The notes beneath the pieces were generated by a model. The model was not told the DNA's origin. It was given only the letters and a program-made list of their open reading frames with translations, and did not search any database. This document shows, piece after piece, positions 1-9,435 of a stretch of DNA of 64,000 nucleotides. Source of the DNA: Fagopyrum homotropicum (lineage: Eukaryota > Streptophyta > Magnoliopsida > Caryophyllales > Polygonaceae). The translations under genes and the position numbers were made by a program. Within the stretch, counting starts at the first letter, position 1; every line of letters begins with the position of its first letter. The DNA is taken from positions 143,526,494-143,590,493 of the forward strand of contig BSWB01000005.1 of the NCBI GenBank assembly GCA_033239125.1, in the 5' to 3' direction.

Positions 1-332
1 CACATGCACAAGATGAAAAACACAAGTACATAATGTGATACTATGAGCATATCGGCTCACTAAGAATTTCACAGAACATATTTGAACTAGAGCAGCTGAC
101 CAGCTTTTGACCCATATCTGCTCACTAGGAATTTCGGATCCATAAATGTTGATTATTTATCCTATCTGTTGTGATTATTTATCCTAAGAATTTCACTCAA
201 GTACATAATGTGATACTATGAGCATTTCGAATCCTCCCACTTCTTGCAGTGCTGGTCTGATTCTTTATCCTATCTGTTGTGATTTCGATTTTAGACGTGA
301 TGATTTGCTCTTCATCTCTCTAATGAATTGCA
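1..332. other. Non-coding stretch, nothing recognised
   Basis: AT-rich sequence with short direct repeats, for example AAGTACATAATGTGATACTA near 23 and 193 and TTTATCCTATCTGTTGTGAT near 157 and 261. No reading frame of protein-like composition and no RNA gene seen. Confidence 0.5.
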
Positions 333-480
333 TTATTTTTGGTTGGAAAACTTGCAAGTTGCAACTGGCTTGATGGGCCTATTGAATTGTTTGAATTGTT
401 TGAGATTTGTTGTCTACATTGGAGTGACGTGACATCCCCTAATGCACTGCTGAACTTTGGGGATAACTTTCCCATCCATG
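333..480 (+). repeat. Fragment duplicated from the fasciclin-gene 3' flank
   Basis: This segment matches 17890-18030 over about 140 bp at roughly 90 % identity, with a small internal duplication of TTGAATTGTT in this copy. The other copy lies about 0.5 kb downstream of the fasciclin-like gene, and both copies precede aspartic-protease sequence, so they look like two ends of one older segmental duplication. The open frame across it (GKLASCNW..DGPIELF) is shared by both copies but resembles no family I know and probably does not code. Confidence 0.65.
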
Positions 481-1079
481 ATTGCTTTAGCCCTTTTACG
501 GGATGGATATGCAATTTTGATATACAATTTCAATCTCAATGTATTTCCATGAATGCTTCACAAATACAGATGATCTTCATTCCTAATTACCTTACCGGAT
601 GTTGCTTCTGGTCAATATATAGGAATGTTTATCACTATCGCCACCTCAAACCCTGAATCCAATCCTCTTGGCCCCCTCCCTGGGAACAGAGGTTACCTAA
701 CTTTTGTGTATTAGCCAAACCATCTAATCCAATTGGCTGAATTTGCAATGTAGGTCATTTACAATGTAGAGTTTGGATTTTGGGCCTCTCATAATTTCAT
801 TTAGAAAATGGGCTCTTATTGTAGAAAAAATCAGAAAAGTAAGGGACATAGGTATCTAGACTGATTTGATGGGTGACATGTAGAAAAAATCAGAAAATAG
901 ACCAATCAATTCAGCCAGCCCATCTTCTTTCCTCCATTGTCCCTTCTTCTTCCCTCCTTTCAAACGTAAATTATATCTGGGTATCCATATGCAACTCTTT
1001 TCTTCTTCTAATTGAAACGCAGGAATCTGGACTGCTTGTTGAGCTTCTTCTTCACCGGAATCTGAACTGCTTACATATC

Positions 1080-1530
1080 CCTATTTTATTTCTGGGTAAG
1101 CAGTGTTTGTTCCTATTTCTGGGTAATCTCAAACTTCCTGGATAATGTATTTGTGGGTAATCTGAAACTTCTCATCTTTTATTTTTGTGAATATAAAACA
1201 CTGAAACTTTACGTTCTATTTGTGGGTAAGCAGTGCTTGTTTACATTTTCTATTTGTGGGTAAGCAGTGTTTGTTTGTATACATGGATAATCTCCAACTT
1301 GTCATCTTCCTGGGTAATGTATTTCGGGGTAAGCTGAAACTTCTCATCTTCTTGGGTAATGTATTTCGGGGTAATCTAAATCAGTCAAACTTCCTGGGTA
1401 ATGTCAAACTTCTTGGGTAATCTATTTCTGGGTAATCTCAAAATTCCTGGGTAATGTATTTCGGGATAATCTGAAACTTCTCATCTTCCTGAGTAATGTC
1501 AAACTTCTTGGGTATCCATATACTCCAACA
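1080..1530. repeat. Degenerate minisatellite, about 43-bp period
   Basis: Variants of CTTCCTGGGTAATGTATTTC followed by GGGGTAATCTGAAACTTCTC recur, for example from about 1307, 1351, 1391 and 1446. GGGTAA is the most constant core. Short open frames across it are by-products of the repeat. Confidence 0.7.
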
Positions 1531-1735
1531 CTAATATACACATATCTATATAATCTAAATAACTGAACTTGGGTAAACATACAATTGGGTAAGCACATAT
1601 CCATATACTCTAACACTAATATACACATATCCATATCCATATAATCTAAATAATTGGAATTGGGTAAGCATTTTTTGGGTAAGCATGTATCATATACTCC
1701 AACAGATATTCATATAATCTAAATAAGTGAACATT
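1505..1735. repeat. Tandem duplication, about 95-100 bp units
   Basis: CCATATACTCCAACACTAAT plus ATACACATATC, then ATAATCTAAATAA and TTGGGTAAGCA, occurs from about 1516 and again from about 1601, with a partial third copy near 1685. It directly follows the 43-bp minisatellite and shares its GGGTAA motif. Confidence 0.6.
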
Positions 1736-2620
1736 ATCATACCCAAAAAGTAACTACGTATGCATACAATTGGGTAACCCTAGTATCAGCGGAAACCCTA
1801 GCTTCATCCGTCATCGAAGTCTCGCCGGCCATTCTACGCTCCTCTGCTTCAATAACAGCCTGCGTAAACCCTAGACTGTAAGAGGGCGCCGGAATCTGAG
1901 CAGAAAAGGAAGGGAGATCCGCCATTAAAACAACGTTTCCAAGCGGTTTCAAGGGAGGAAGAAGAGGGCAAAGAAAGGAGAAGTGGGCGCGGTTTGGGTA
2001 AGGTTGAAGAATAGGGCGCAAATGATGGGGAAGTGAGTGCCGCCTTTAGCGGACGAAGAAGGAGTGCGCCGGCTTCAGAAGAAGTGCGCCGGCTTCACCG
2101 GAGGGAGAGGGTAAAGAAAGGAGAAGTGGGCGCCGGCTTTGTGGTACCAGTGGCGTATCCCCTCCTCGTGTTAACCTTGACGGCGAAACCCTAGATCTCT
2201 CGCTTGCCCTTCTCCCGCTCGAAGGAAACCCTAGATCTCTCGCTCACCCTTCGGTGTCGGCTTGGTGCCCAAATGTCCTGGCGGCGAAACAGTGCTCCCT
2301 GTCGTTGAAACTCCGGCGGATCTCCGTTTCATCCTCTATTTCTCCTTCTTCTCTTTCATTCCTTTCTAGATCTGTTTTCTCTCTCTTTACAAAGAGAATG
2401 AATGTTTTCTCTTTCTTCACTGCAAATAATACCAACAGTCATTTAATATTCAATTTTTTTGACAGCCCATCCATCCACCCATCTTTTCTTGGGAGGCCCA
2501 CAAATACATCTATTAATTTTTTTGCAGGTCTAAATTATACTAGAAGCCCACTTTGCAAAAGTACAATTTTAGGAACCCTATTTCCCTCATTTAGTCAATC
2601 CAATTCCTAGCACCTCCATG
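1736..2620. promoter_or_regulatory. GC-richer stretch with a cluster of telo-boxes; possible lost promoter/5' exon
   Basis: AAACCCTAG (telo-box, common in promoters and 5' UTRs of plant growth genes) occurs at 1793, 1866, 2186 and 2226. The last two lie in a 40-bp tandem duplication (AAACCCTAGATCTCTCGCT). The DNA is richer in G+C than its surroundings. A minus-strand frame from about 1954 down to 1740 (MADLPSFSAQ...) has fairly ordinary composition and might be a first exon, but I found no downstream exons. Most likely the remains of a gene 5' region. Confidence 0.35.
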
Positions 2621-2862
2621 AAACTGGTACAAGACCAATGGGAAATCCCAAATCAACATGGTTGAAGGCAGACTATCGGACTTTGATTTATGTGTTGTGA
2701 CATACGAGAATATATATTGCATGAATATTTGATAGGTGAGTCACAATATTTGATAGGTGAATCACAATATTTGTTCATCTAAGTTTATTTTTTGTGAACT
2801 ACCTAATTTTTTGTGAACTACCTAATTGGAACTTGTAAGTTAATAAATTAATATTTGAATCA

Positions 2863-2870
2863 TTTATAAG
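2863..2870 (+). promoter_or_regulatory. TATA-like box of the aspartic protease gene
   Basis: TTTATAAG lies about 70 bp before the ATG at 2937. The region between is conserved in the two broken copies (before 19519 and 19830), but there the box reads TTTGAAAG and TATTTAAG. Only the copy with an intact reading frame keeps the TATA-like core. Assignment is by position and sequence only. Confidence 0.4.
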
Positions 2871-2936
2871 ACACTGCATCCATCTCGATTAAGCATTTCA
2901 TATTATACTCTTACATCTACCGATAATCTAGTAAGA

Positions 2937-4079
2937 ATGAATATTTTTGCATTATTTCTCATCATTTTTGTTATCATTTCTTCATCTCGACCAACTCTAT
3001 CTCGAGAAGTTGGATTTACCTTGCCACTATTTCACGAAAACCACTCCAAGATGCGTGGTCACTTTAAAACCCCACTTGTAGAGTCACCTATGAAGTTCGC
3101 TAAAGAAGACCCAGTTTACATGGTGCTATTTGATGTGGGTGAACCATCTAAACCTTCCCGGGCACTTTTCGACACCGGAAGCCGCTTCACATGGTTGTCG
3201 CGATCTGACTACGATTTAGAGTCATCAACGAGCTTCGTAAACGTTCCATTTGCCGATCTCGTATGTGGAGAGATACCGGGGTCATGGCGCTCACCCTCCG
3301 GCGAGTGCATGTACCAAATCTCTTATGGTAGTTCAACAGGGTCCGGAGGGATGGTTGGAGTGGAGAAATTCAAATTCTCCGATTCCACCATAGTGGATAT
3401 GGTATTTGGGGTGGATAACTACACGATAGACACATCGATTGGGGTCATGGGCGTGTATCCCAGTCCTCATGGCGTACTATCTAGCCTAAATGTTGATCGG
3501 TTTTCGGTTTGCTTTCCGCTAGAAGAATTACAAGAATGTTCGGTGAGATTTGGTACAGATGCTCGTTTGTTGGGGGACAACACTCCTCTTTTACCACAAA
3601 TTGGCAAATTCTATTTCAATGTTAAGTCGATTGCGATCGCATCGTATGCAACCCGAACGGTCGGATTGTATGCAAACCGAGAAGGTGAGGAGTTTATATT
3701 CGACACAGGGGCATCTGTTACTTACCTCCTCCCACCTCTATTGAACTTTTTGATGGAACACATCAAGAAGTCAGTGCGTGCTAGTCCGGAAGGGGCATCC
3801 CCACGCTATGAATTATGTTATTTATCTTCGGTAAAAGGTTTAGATGATATCAAAGTTACATTTGAGATGGACGGTGGTCCAATTCATTTTCAAAAATCTA
3901 ATCTTTGGAAGAATGTAACAAATTTAGTTAGATGTAGATGCATGTATTTTTTGCGGTCACGGACAGATAAGAATGTATTTGGTCTAGCACAAATGCGTGG
4001 AAAGAATTTCGGCATTGCTATTTCCGTTGCCCCTAACGTAGGGAGGCTTTATTATAAAGATGATGATTGTTCTTCCTAA
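2937..4079 (+). CDS. Nepenthesin-like aspartic protease (pepsin A1 family), intronless
   Basis: An uninterrupted frame of 380 residues. It opens with a hydrophobic signal peptide (about residues 1-22). The first catalytic motif is D79-T-G-S in the context ALFDTGSRFTW. A flap region follows, CMYQISYGSSTGSGG, with the tyrosine expected in A1 proteases. The second motif is D256-T-G-A in FIFDTGASVTYLL, where most plant members have DSGT or DTGT. Several cysteines fit the plant atypical (nepenthesin/CDR1-like) class. At 380 residues it is shorter than the usual 430-480, with a reduced nepenthesin-type insert. The product is probably secreted to the apoplast or vacuole and cleaves proteins at acidic pH; substrate unknown. 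Two decayed relatives lie at 19.5-20.7 kb. The start is the first ATG after a leader conserved in all three copies. Confidence 0.9.
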   Translation: MNIFALFLIIFVIISSSRPTLSREVGFTLPLFHENHSKMRGHFKTPLVESPMKFAKEDPVYMVLFDVGEPSKPSRALFDTGSRFTWLSRSDYDLESSTSFVNVPFADLVCGEIPGSWRSPSGECMYQISYGSSTGSGGMVGVEKFKFSDSTIVDMVFGVDNYTIDTSIGVMGVYPSPHGVLSSLNVDRFSVCFPLEELQECSVRFGTDARLLGDNTPLLPQIGKFYFNVKSIAIASYATRTVGLYANREGEEFIFDTGASVTYLLPPLLNFLMEHIKKSVRASPEGASPRYELCYLSSVKGLDDIKVTFEMDGGPIHFQKSNLWKNVTNLVRCRCMYFLRSRTDKNVFGLAQMRGKNFGIAISVAPNVGRLYYKDDDCSS

Positions 4080-5083
4080 ACTAAATACAAATTTCAATTT
4101 TATGTGGTTGTTCCATATTTATTTGTATAAAAAAACTACATGCATACATTGAGTTTTCATCATGTTTTTTCAGGTTTATTTTAAAGATCGACATTGTGTT
4201 GAATCTTTTGTTTATATGGAAGGTGGTTAGGTTGACCTACTAGTCCAACATATATTATTCTTACGGATGAGAACACAAAGTCCGAGATTATCATCTCGAA
4301 CTCCCATGAATAACTTCAAAGACCATAGAGTGTCTCGATGACACACATATTGTCACCATTCATTTTGATCTTTTTAATTTGCAATCTGAAAGCTTCTTGC
4401 AAGTCTGATTCAGTGCAAACGCTTCCACTTTTAGTACCAAAGTAGTTCAGTGCCCGTGCCTTGCACGTTTTTTTTATCTTCGTTTTTTTTAGTTTTTTTT
4501 AAATCAAGAATAATATATCTTTTAAATGCATTAATTTTTTTTTTCAAAGAGTACGTAATATAGGTAAACATGTTATTATCAATACATTTTAAAAATACAT
4601 ATCTTTTAATTTTTTTAGTATGAATAACAATAACTAATGACAACATATACACAATAACTAATGACGAAAAAATTAATATTAATGGAAAACATAAAAAATA
4701 AATCTACTACAATATAAAAAGTTAAATTATACTTTTAAAAAGTATATATAAATAACAAACCATTTATACCGAATACTTTTAAATATATAGTTATAGATTC
4801 TCATGATACTATAATTATGCATTCCAAATAATGTTAAATAAATCTTTTACACATAAATTTATAAGAAAATTTTATTAATTTGTATTAAATACAATCTTAA
4901 AATAAATACTTTTAAAAATTGTAACACTCTAATAAGTATTCGAATTACGAAGAAATATGTACATCATCTTTTTAAATGAACTAGGTATAAATTATACTTT
5001 ATTTTTACCTTAATTTCAAATCATCATTAATTATAATTAATAAGTTTTATTTATTATATTTAACGAAAAGCACATTATAAAAA
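4080..5083. other. AT-rich gap downstream of the protease gene
   Basis: After the protease stop there is AT-rich DNA with no credible gene. Near 4447, CCCGTGCCTTGCACG forms a hairpin like a Helitron 3' end on the minus strand, but the terminal CTAG is not preserved, so it is at most a decayed end. Confidence 0.4.
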
Positions 5084-5116
5084 CTAGTTTATAACCCACA
5101 CCTTGTGCGAGTATAT
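5084..5116 (-). mobile_element. Decayed Helitron 3' end
   Basis: Read on the minus strand, a damaged hairpin (plus strand CCACACCTTGTGCGAG) is followed by CTAG at 5087-5084 and then T. This matches the ends of the complete Helitrons at 38949, 59569 and 62708, but the stem is mutated and no 5' end of that family was found nearby. Confidence 0.45.
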
Positions 5117-5316
5117 TTATATATTAAATTTTTGAGTAATATGTCAAGAGCTTGTATATGTATGAACTAATGATATATTTACGAAAAATTATAATATATA
5201 ATTTCATTCAATTATTCTTACGATGATAAAATATTTGTGAATAAAAAAGTGTTTCGTTATTTAAACTTTAAATTAATTCTTATTCAACATGCCACTTCCT
5301 TAAGCTTATACATAAA

Positions 5317-5350
5317 CTAGTTTATAGCCCGCACCTTATGCGGGTTTGTT
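5317..5350 (-). mobile_element. Helitron 3' end relic
   Basis: On the plus strand, CTAG (5317-5320) is followed by TTTATAG and the hairpin CCCGCAC-CTT-ATGCGGG. Read on the minus strand this is a Helitron 3' terminus (hairpin, short spacer, CTAG, then T). One stem pair is mutated. The other end is not recognisable in the next 600 bp. Confidence 0.5.
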
Positions 5351-5559
5351 AATAAAATAGCTTATCATATTACATTTTTTACTATATTATATGTTGTTAA
5401 CTTTATTGTTATATGTTATGAGCTCGTATAAATAACGCGTCAAGTGTTACATAGTAAATGAGACCACGTAGCCCATGTGTTGATCATTAATTAGTTTTAT
5501 GCTAATAAAAAAAATAAATCTAATTTATTATTTAATAAATAATAATTTAAATAAAAAAA

Positions 5560-5890
5560 CATAATCATATAATTTAAAAATACCATAATCTGATATGAAA
5601 TCAATTAGTAAAAAAAGATTAATTGGCTTAATTTGTGATTTAGTAAAAGATTTAATCCGAGAAAAAACGTATGAATGTCACGTCAACATTAATTTCGTAT
5701 GTTTTAATAAAGTATATAGATGTACATTTAGTATATTGATAAAATAAGAATTACGAGTTAATAGTTCAACGGTTCACAAATCAGGTTACAACAACCCACA
5801 AATTAGTAGATCATAAGGACCCACAAGGGCACAACGACCCACAAATCATTAGGTCACAACAACCCAAAAATCATTATGTCAAAACGACCC
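5560..5890. repeat. Older partial copy of the 6.07-6.4 kb segment
   Basis: The stretch from the long A/T-rich leader through TTTAATCCGAGAAAAAACGT, then the ATTGATAAAATAAGAATTAC block and degenerate CACAACGACCCA units matches 6075-6400 with many substitutions. It is an earlier, more diverged duplication of the minisatellite-bearing element and ends where copy 1 of the large tandem duplication begins. Confidence 0.6.
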
Positions 5891-6263
5891 AAAAATCAAT
5901 AGGTTACAATGATTACATACAAATACAAATTCGATATGAATAAGTATTATATTTGATTCTGACCAAAAGGTTCAGAAATGTATGAATTTTATAATCCTCA
6001 AACACTCTAAATCTATTTATACATGTTTTCAGAGTGTCATCATTTTCTCATAATCGATGTGGGAGAACAAAAATCATATTTTAAAAAATAATTATGGTTT
6101 AGTTAAAAAAAGATTTATTAGCTTAATTCGTGATTTAGTAAAAAGTTTAATCCGAGAAAAAACGTGGGGGCGTCACGTCAGAATTAGGGTCTTTTGTTTT
6201 AGTAAAGTATATAAAATATATATGTATATTAAGTATATTGATAAAATAAGAATTACAAATTAA

Positions 6264-6840
6264 ATAGTTCGACGGTCCACAAATCAGTAGGTCACAAACG
6301 ACCCACAAATCAGTAGGTCACAAACGACCCACAAATCAGTAGGTCACAACGACTCACGAATCAGTAGGTCACAACGACCCACGAATCAGTAGGTCACAAC
6401 AACCCACGAATCAGTAGGTCACAACGACCCACGAATCAGTAGGTCACAACGACCCACGAATCAGTAGGGCACAACGACCCACCAATCAGTAGGTCACAAT
6501 GACCCACGAATCAGTAGGGCACAACGACCCACCAATCAGTAGGGCACAACGACCCACCAATCAATAGGTCACAACGACCCACGAATTCATAGGTCACAAA
6601 GACCCACGAATTAATAAGTCACAACGACCCACGAATCAATAGGTCACAACGACCCACAATCAGTGGGTCACAGCGACCAAAAAATCAGTAGGTCACAACG
6701 ACCTAAAAATCCGTAGGTCAAAACGACCCAAAACTCATTAGATCAAAACGACCCAAAAATCATTAGATCAAAACGACCCACAAATCATTAGATTAAAATG
6801 ACCTACGAATTAGTATGTCACAACAATCCATATACAAATA
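6264..6840. repeat. 25-bp minisatellite array, copy 1
   Basis: About 20 units of AATCAGTAGGTCACAACGAC plus CCACG in direct tandem, with a clear 25-bp period (TCAGT at 6361, 6386, 6411). Outer units are more diverged (CATTAGATCAAAACGACCCA). No long open frame on either strand. The second array at 12018-12420 has fewer units. Confidence 0.85.
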
Positions 6841-6953
6841 CTAATCCGGTATGAATAAGTATTATACTTGATTCTGACCAAAAGGTCCAGAAATGTATGA
6901 TTTGTATAATCTTCAAACCTTCTAGATCTATTTATACATGGTCATGATACTTT

Positions 6954-8335
6954 CTCGGTAGAGTCGGCATACTGGTTGGGAAGGTGTAGACACATTGAAC
7001 AATGGCAAGTGAAACTTAGGGGAGAAGTGACCGGAGTAATGAGCCTATTCTTGAAAATGAAATTCCCACCAAATAACAACCTCCTGGAAAGCATCCGGAT
7101 CGCTTCAATTACATCATTCATCTACTTTGTTTGGAAGGCTAGGAACAACCAAGTTTTCAACAATATATTTACTAGAGTTGTGGACTGTGCCAGTGAGACC
7201 ATTAGAGCCGTCAAGCTGCACTTTGAACATAACTGGAAGGACCACTCTCCTCTCTCTTGTCACTACTCGAATTCTGAACATCAAACCTAGTCTAAGCTCT
7301 CTCAATCTCTCTCATCGTCTCTCCTCACTGCTGTTGCTCTCTTTCCCTATGATCTTATGTAACTCTCATGAATTCTCCTTGTATATTCATCCACCTCAAT
7401 AAAATTAAATTTTCAAAAAAAAGAAGAAGAAAGTCCCACCAAAGGTGCGTGTATTTGCATGGAGATTTTGCATGGAACCCTAGCAACAAGATTAACTCTT
7501 TTCGGAAAAAGGTTTGTAGATGATGATCAAACATGCGAGAGATGTAATGAGTTCATTGAATCTACAACGCATGCCATATTTGTATGCTCAAATGGAAGGG
7601 AAATTTGGGGAGGAACTAATGCTTTCAACCATGAGCTCAATACTATACCACGCGAGACTGAAGAATTTATCACCTGGATACACAAAAGGTTTGGGATAGA
7701 GGCATTCTAGGATGTTATTGTTCGGAGACATGGATCGGATGGAGCTACAAAATTAAATGATGTTGGAAGAAGAAGACACCCCGAATCTAATGATTATAAG
7801 ATATTGGTTTCTCTACCCAATGAAGGATTACAAGCGAATAACGATCTAGTTTCACAAGCCCCGTGAATAACACAAAACAGATGGGTCATGCCAGAAGAAC
7901 CAATGTTGAAAGCGAACGTTAAGAGCTTATAGTGGTGAAGCGTGTGGATCCAAAGTTCAAAGAGTGAGTGAGAAGTGACCGGTATGGTGGGCGGAGGCAA
8001 CAACCTTATAATGAGATATGGAAGCGCTTCGACTGAGTGCAAAACATCACTATGGAGAATGACTCGATGATGATGGAAAAATGCTACAATTCGAATATAG
8101 AAATTCATACACATGGAGGTCTCCTTCTGATGTAAGAAACATTAACAATAGTTTTGAGTCTTTCTTGTTAAATTCATCTACCGAGAAGCGAATAAAGCGG
8201 CTCATACCCTAGTTAGATTAGTTATTTCTACTATACTCGAATTATTCGATGGGTTGATCCCTGAATCTGTATTGAACGTTATTGTGGCAAACAATGGCCA
8301 AAAAAATACAGAAGAGTTCATTTTAAAAAAAGTAA
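6954..8335 (+). mobile_element. Two adjacent LINE (non-LTR) 3' fragments, copy 1
   Basis: The first piece (6954-7420) encodes SITSFIYFVWKARNNQVFNN, typical of plant L1-like ORF2 downstream of reverse transcriptase, and ends in an A-rich tail. The second (from about 7430) encodes VRVFAWRFC, then a zinc-knuckle region CERCNEFIESTTHAIFVC (zf-RVT type). After frameshifts come WVMPEEPMLKANV and FIYREANKAAHTLVRL, which resemble the start and end of the RNase H-like domain (RVT_3). It ends near an A-rich stretch at 8317-8340. Frameshifts and deletions make it non-functional. The same pair occurs at 12551-13985. Confidence 0.7.
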
Positions 8336-8886
8336 AATAAAATTTGGTTATAGTGGGATGAGTAGAACCCGTCGGTTCACAAGAACCGAACCGCAATAGT
8401 ACCTTCGGTATTCGGTTTAGATTTTTAGTAATTGAGTTTTCGTTTCAATCCGATTTGAAAACAGACGGGTTGAAGTTAGAGATTAGAGGGATCAAGGCGA
8501 GTCGGTATTCTTTTGCTTCTGCATCGGCGACTGCGAGGCTACGGGCCGCTGATTCTCCCACTCCCTCTGTTCCGTTGAGGCGGATTATGTCGTACTTTCT
8601 CCTTCTCTGTTTCCTTTTACTCACATTCTCAGTCGGTTTCGATCCTATTTAATAGTTGTGTAATTTAGTGAAGATTAATCAGTTGTATAGAAGGCTTTTA
8701 TTAGTTAATATGTAGCCAGATTTTGTTGCTGCTGTCTGCGTCTTTGAACATCTGAAACTCTTGCATCTTGGATTATGATGGGTGTAATACCCGGAATTTT
8801 TATTCCGTTTAATTCCGAATCAAATCGGACTTCGAACCGTTGACGGTTTCCCATTCTATCTAGTATCTATTCCTTCACAAATTTCA

Positions 8887-9095
8887 TTATTTTATGTAGA
8901 ATTTAATTCACATAAAATGATAAAATTATATCAAACTCTAATCCTTAGAATTATCTATTATTTTATGTAGAATTTAATTCACATAAAATGATAAAATTAT
9001 ATCAAACTCTAATCCTTATAATTATCTATTATTTTATGTAGAATTTAATTCACATAAAATGATAGATTTATATCAAACCCTAGTTATTATAATTC
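8887..9095. repeat. 71-bp tandem repeat inside the solo LTR
   Basis: Three units starting TTATTTTATGTAGAATTTAA at about 8887, 8957 and 9028. The units are nearly identical, so the expansion is recent or homogenised. Each contains an imperfect palindrome around ATTTTATGT...ACATAAAAT. Confidence 0.75.
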
Positions 9096-9244
9096 GTTCT
9101 TACCGATGACTTTAGACGAGATCATGACAAGCTGTGACGAGTTCAGGACTAAGTTGAGACGAGGCCATGAAAAAGCCCGACAAACTGTGACAAACTCATT
9201 CATGGGCCTGACAAGGCCATGACGAGTTTTAACAAGGCTGTAAC

Positions 9245-9435
9245 AAAGCCAAGACAACACTCTCAGCCCACAATAGCCTCAGCTGGCCTTTGCAAACCAC
9301 AGCAGCCCAGCATCCTTTGCAACCCACAGCAGCCCAGCATCCTTCGTAGCCCACAGCAGCTCAGCTGGCCTTCGTAGCCCACAGCAGCCCAGCATCTGCG
9401 TAGCCCACAGCAGCCTACAACAGCCAATGCCAGCG
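9245..9435. repeat. GC-richer minisatellite inside the solo LTR
   Basis: Degenerate units of CCCACAGCAGCCCAGCATCC followed by TTCGTAG, about 28 bp long, six or so copies. An open frame on the minus strand through it is a by-product of the repeat. Confidence 0.65.

Noticed and set aside
1737..2021. 94-codon minus-strand frame beginning MRPILQPY
   Set aside because: Composition is acceptable but no homologue is recognised, there are no downstream exons and it overlaps a telo-box region; kept only as a note.
4440..4470. Third Helitron 3' end in the 4-5.3 kb region
   Set aside because: The hairpin is similar but the CTAG terminus is absent (GTAGTT), so the case is too weak for a feature.
6264..6840. 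CRISPR-like array
   Set aside because: Units are contiguous 25-bp direct repeats without unique spacers, in a plant nuclear genome.
6976..7290. 104-codon frame as a separate host gene
   Set aside because: Its central peptide is LINE ORF2 sequence and it occurs in both tandem copies with an A-rich tail.
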